A stretch of 22,924 bases of DNA. Origin: CADCVW01 sp035644935 (GTDB lineage: Bacteria; Pseudomonadota; Alphaproteobacteria; Sphingomonadales; Sphingomonadaceae). Below the pieces are notes generated by a model that did no database searches, was not told the origin of the DNA, and worked only from the letters and a program-made list of their open reading frames with translations. Made by a program: the position numbers and the translations under genes. This document shows, in pieces, positions 21,200-22,924 of this stretch (positions are counted from its first letter, which is position 1; every line of letters starts with the position of its first letter). Where the stretch lies: NCBI GenBank assembly GCA_035644935.1, contig DASQNO010000079.1, positions 1 through 22,924 of the forward strand, in the 5' to 3' direction.

Positions 21200-22525
21200 A
21201 TGCCCAATCTGTTCCCCCACGCGCCCGCGGCCGAGACGCCCCCGAACTTTAGACAGACGGCCGCCGACGCGCCGCTAGCCGATCGCCTGCGTCCGCAACG
21301 GCTCGCGGACGTTGTCGGGCAGGATCACCTGACCGGCCCTGCCGGTGCGATCGGGCGCATGGTGGCGGCGGGAAAGCTGTCGTCGATGATCCTTTGGGGA
21401 CCGCCGGGCACGGGCAAGACCACGATGGCGCGGCTGCTGGCCGGCGCGGTGGGCCTCCGCTACGTGCAGCTTTCAGCGGTGTTTTCGGGCGTCGCGGACC
21501 TGAAGAAGGTATTCGCCGCCGCCCGCGACCATGCCCGCGCGGGCACGCCGACGCTGCTGTTCGTGGATGAAATCCACCGTTTCAACCGTGCTCAGCAGGA
21601 CGGGTTCTTGCCATATGTCGAGGACGGCACCGTGGCGCTGGTCGGCGCGACGACGGAAAACCCCAGCTTCGCGCTCAACGCCGCCTTGCTCAGCCGCGCA
21701 CAGGTACTGATCCTCAAGCGACTGGACGAGGATGCGCTGAGGCAGCTGCTCGGCCGCGCGGAGGCGGTGGTGGGCCGGCCCCTGCCCCTGACCCCCGAAG
21801 CGCGCGATGTGCTTCTCGCCACCGCAGACGGCGACGGGCGCTTTCTACTCAATCAAGCCGAAACGCTGTACGCGATCGCGGCGGCGGAACCGCTGGACCC
21901 GGCGGCGCTGGGTGCGCTGCTGCAGCGGCGGGTCGCGGTGTACGACAAGGACCGCGACGGGCACTACAATCTCATTTCCGCGCTGCACAAGGCGATGCGC
22001 GGGTCCGATCCGCAGGCCGCGCTCTACTATCTGGCGCGCATGCTGACCGCGGGCGAGGAGCCGCTGTATTTGCTGCGCCGGCTGGTCCGCTTCGCCTCGG
22101 AGGATGTCGGACTGGCCGACCCGCAGGCGCTGGTGCAGTGCCTCGCCGCCAAGGACGCCTATGATTTTCTGGGCTCGCCGGAGGGGGAACTCGCGATCGT
22201 GCAGGCGTGCCTCTACTGCGCCACCGCGCCCAAATCGAACGCCGCCTATGCCGCGCAGAAGGCGGCGTGGCGCAGCGCGCGGGATACCGGGTCGCTAAGC
22301 CCACCCGCCAGCATCCTCAATGCGCCGACGCGGCTGATGAAGGACATCGGCTACGGCGAAGGCTACGCCTACGACCATGATGCCGCCGAGGGGTTCTCGG
22401 GCGCCGACTACTGGCCCGAAGGCATGGCGGCGCAGCGATACTATGCGCCGACCGAGCGGGGCTTTGAAAAGAAGATCGCCGAACGGCTCGCCTGGTGGGA
22501 GGAATTGCGTGCGCGGGCGTCCTAG
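21200..22525 (+). CDS. rarA: Replication-associated recombination protein A (AAA+ ATPase RarA/MgsA)
   Basis: This 441-aa ATPase of the clamp-loader-like AAA+ family acts at stalled replication forks, on single-strand gaps and with SSB. The length is typical. RPQRLADVVGQDHL (31-44) opens the family signature. Walker A is GPPGTGKTT (67-75), Walker B LLFVDEIHRFNRAQQD (119-134, D123-E124), and sensor 1 ATTENPSFALN (150-160). GRFLLNQAE (213-221) is the sensor-2 region. The C-terminal tetramerisation part shows HYNLISALHKAMRGSDPQAALYY (255-277), SEDVGLADP (300-308) and GYGEGYAYDHD (384-394). ATG 21200 gives the normal N-terminus. Its ribosome site is poor: GGAG touches the ATG, and GGAGGA at 21177-21182 is 17 bases away. 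Confidence 0.96.
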   Translation: MPNLFPHAPAAETPPNFRQTAADAPLADRLRPQRLADVVGQDHLTGPAGAIGRMVAAGKLSSMILWGPPGTGKTTMARLLAGAVGLRYVQLSAVFSGVADLKKVFAAARDHARAGTPTLLFVDEIHRFNRAQQDGFLPYVEDGTVALVGATTENPSFALNAALLSRAQVLILKRLDEDALRQLLGRAEAVVGRPLPLTPEARDVLLATADGDGRFLLNQAETLYAIAAAEPLDPAALGALLQRRVAVYDKDRDGHYNLISALHKAMRGSDPQAALYYLARMLTAGEEPLYLLRRLVRFASEDVGLADPQALVQCLAAKDAYDFLGSPEGELAIVQACLYCATAPKSNAAYAAQKAAWRSARDTGSLSPPASILNAPTRLMKDIGYGEGYAYDHDAAEGFSGADYWPEGMAAQRYYAPTERGFEKKIAERLAWWEELRARAS

Positions 22526-22924
22526 CGCCGCGTCGCGGCGATCGGCGTAGTTCCGCCCCCGTTCGCCCGCTTCGCCGCGGTCGACTGGTCGGGCGCGGTC
22601 GGCGCGCGGCAGCCGGGCATCGCGATCGCGACGTGTGGCCCTGGCGACCACGGGCCGGCGCTGGTCCGCCCCGGGCACATCTGGTCGCGCGCCGAAGCGC
22701 TCGCCTGGACGCTGGCGGCGGTGGCCGGGGAGGCGACGCTGATCGGCTTTGACCTCTCGCCGGCCTTTCCTTTCGCCGATGCAGGCGCGTATTTTCCGGG
22801 CTGGGACCGATCGCCCCCGGACGCGCTCGCCTTGTGGGCGCTGGTCGAGGAGATCGCGGGCGCCGACCCGCATCTATCCGCCGGGAGCTTCGTCGACCAT
22901 CCGGAAGCCAGCCGGCACTTTCGC
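22526..22924 (+). CDS. Conserved-looking hypothetical protein, no canonical start, runs off the window
   Basis: An open frame continues in the same frame as rarA directly after its TAG and stays open to the end. From 22562 it reads FARFAAVDWSGAVGARQPGI, then WSRAEALAW, LIGFDLSPAFPF, AYFPGWDRSPPDALALW and SFVDHPEASRHF. This looks like a real, structured protein, perhaps with an RNase-H-like fold reminiscent of DUF429 proteins; that assignment is tentative. Between the TAG and the conserved start there is no ATG, GTG or TTG in this frame, only ATC 22541. A strong GGAGGA (22498-22503) lies five bases before GTG 22509, but that frame stops at TAG 22548-22550. A one-base deletion before 22548 would join them. 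The coordinates mark the open frame, not a proven start. The gene may be frameshifted, use a rare start, or contain a sequence error. Confidence 0.6.

Overview
The window looks like chromosome of a high-GC sphingomonad (Sphingomonas-type alphaproteobacterium). This rests on the RpoB/RpoC sequences, the style of the envelope and regulatory proteins, and nested G/C-rich intergenic palindromes. It is an inference from sequence style; no database was searched. I see no rRNA, tRNA, CRISPR array, transposase or phage gene.

Left part (1-11.9 kb): the ribosomal-protein/RNA-polymerase locus. The 3' end of rplL is followed by a strong hairpin terminator whose best T-tract lies on the minus strand. Next comes a 24-codon minus-strand micro-ORF with a very good Shine-Dalgarno, then a minus-strand CHASE2-(degenerate GGDEF)-EAL gene for c-di-GMP turnover, visibly lower in GC than its surroundings. 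Only after these do rpoB and rpoC follow on the plus strand. rplL and rpoB, adjacent in most bacteria, are therefore about 3 kb apart here, and rpoBC must have its own promoter in 2787-3130. The 137-nt rpoB-rpoC spacer holds a large near-perfect inverted repeat with nested hairpins. rpoC ends at a canonical terminator.

Middle part (11.9-19.5 kb): mostly cell-envelope and glycan genes. They are a small GT51 peptidoglycan glycosyltransferase, a phosphodiester-glycosidase-family protein converging on it through a shared CTAG, a 49-aa helical protein, a glycosidase-RmlD fusion, a second composite palindromic repeat, a bifunctional PBP1-type penicillin-binding protein on the minus strand, and a divergent GT4 glycosyltransferase. 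Their orientations differ, so this is a neighbourhood, not one operon.

Right part (19.6-22.9 kb): a secreted protein with a TonB-C-like domain, a PadR-type repressor with a four-cysteine N-terminus, a perfect AAGATATATCTT palindrome in the PadR/rarA divergent region, and rarA (mgsA, AAA+ replication-fork factor). A conserved-looking reading frame (FAAVDWSGA...) runs off the end of the window. It lies in frame behind the rarA stop and has no usable start codon before its conserved N-terminus.

The items most worth a second look are the micro-ORF/terminator module and c-di-GMP gene between rplL and rpoB, the inverted repeat inside rpoBC, the glycosidase-RmlD fusion, the Cys-PadR with its palindrome, and the start-less gene after rarA.
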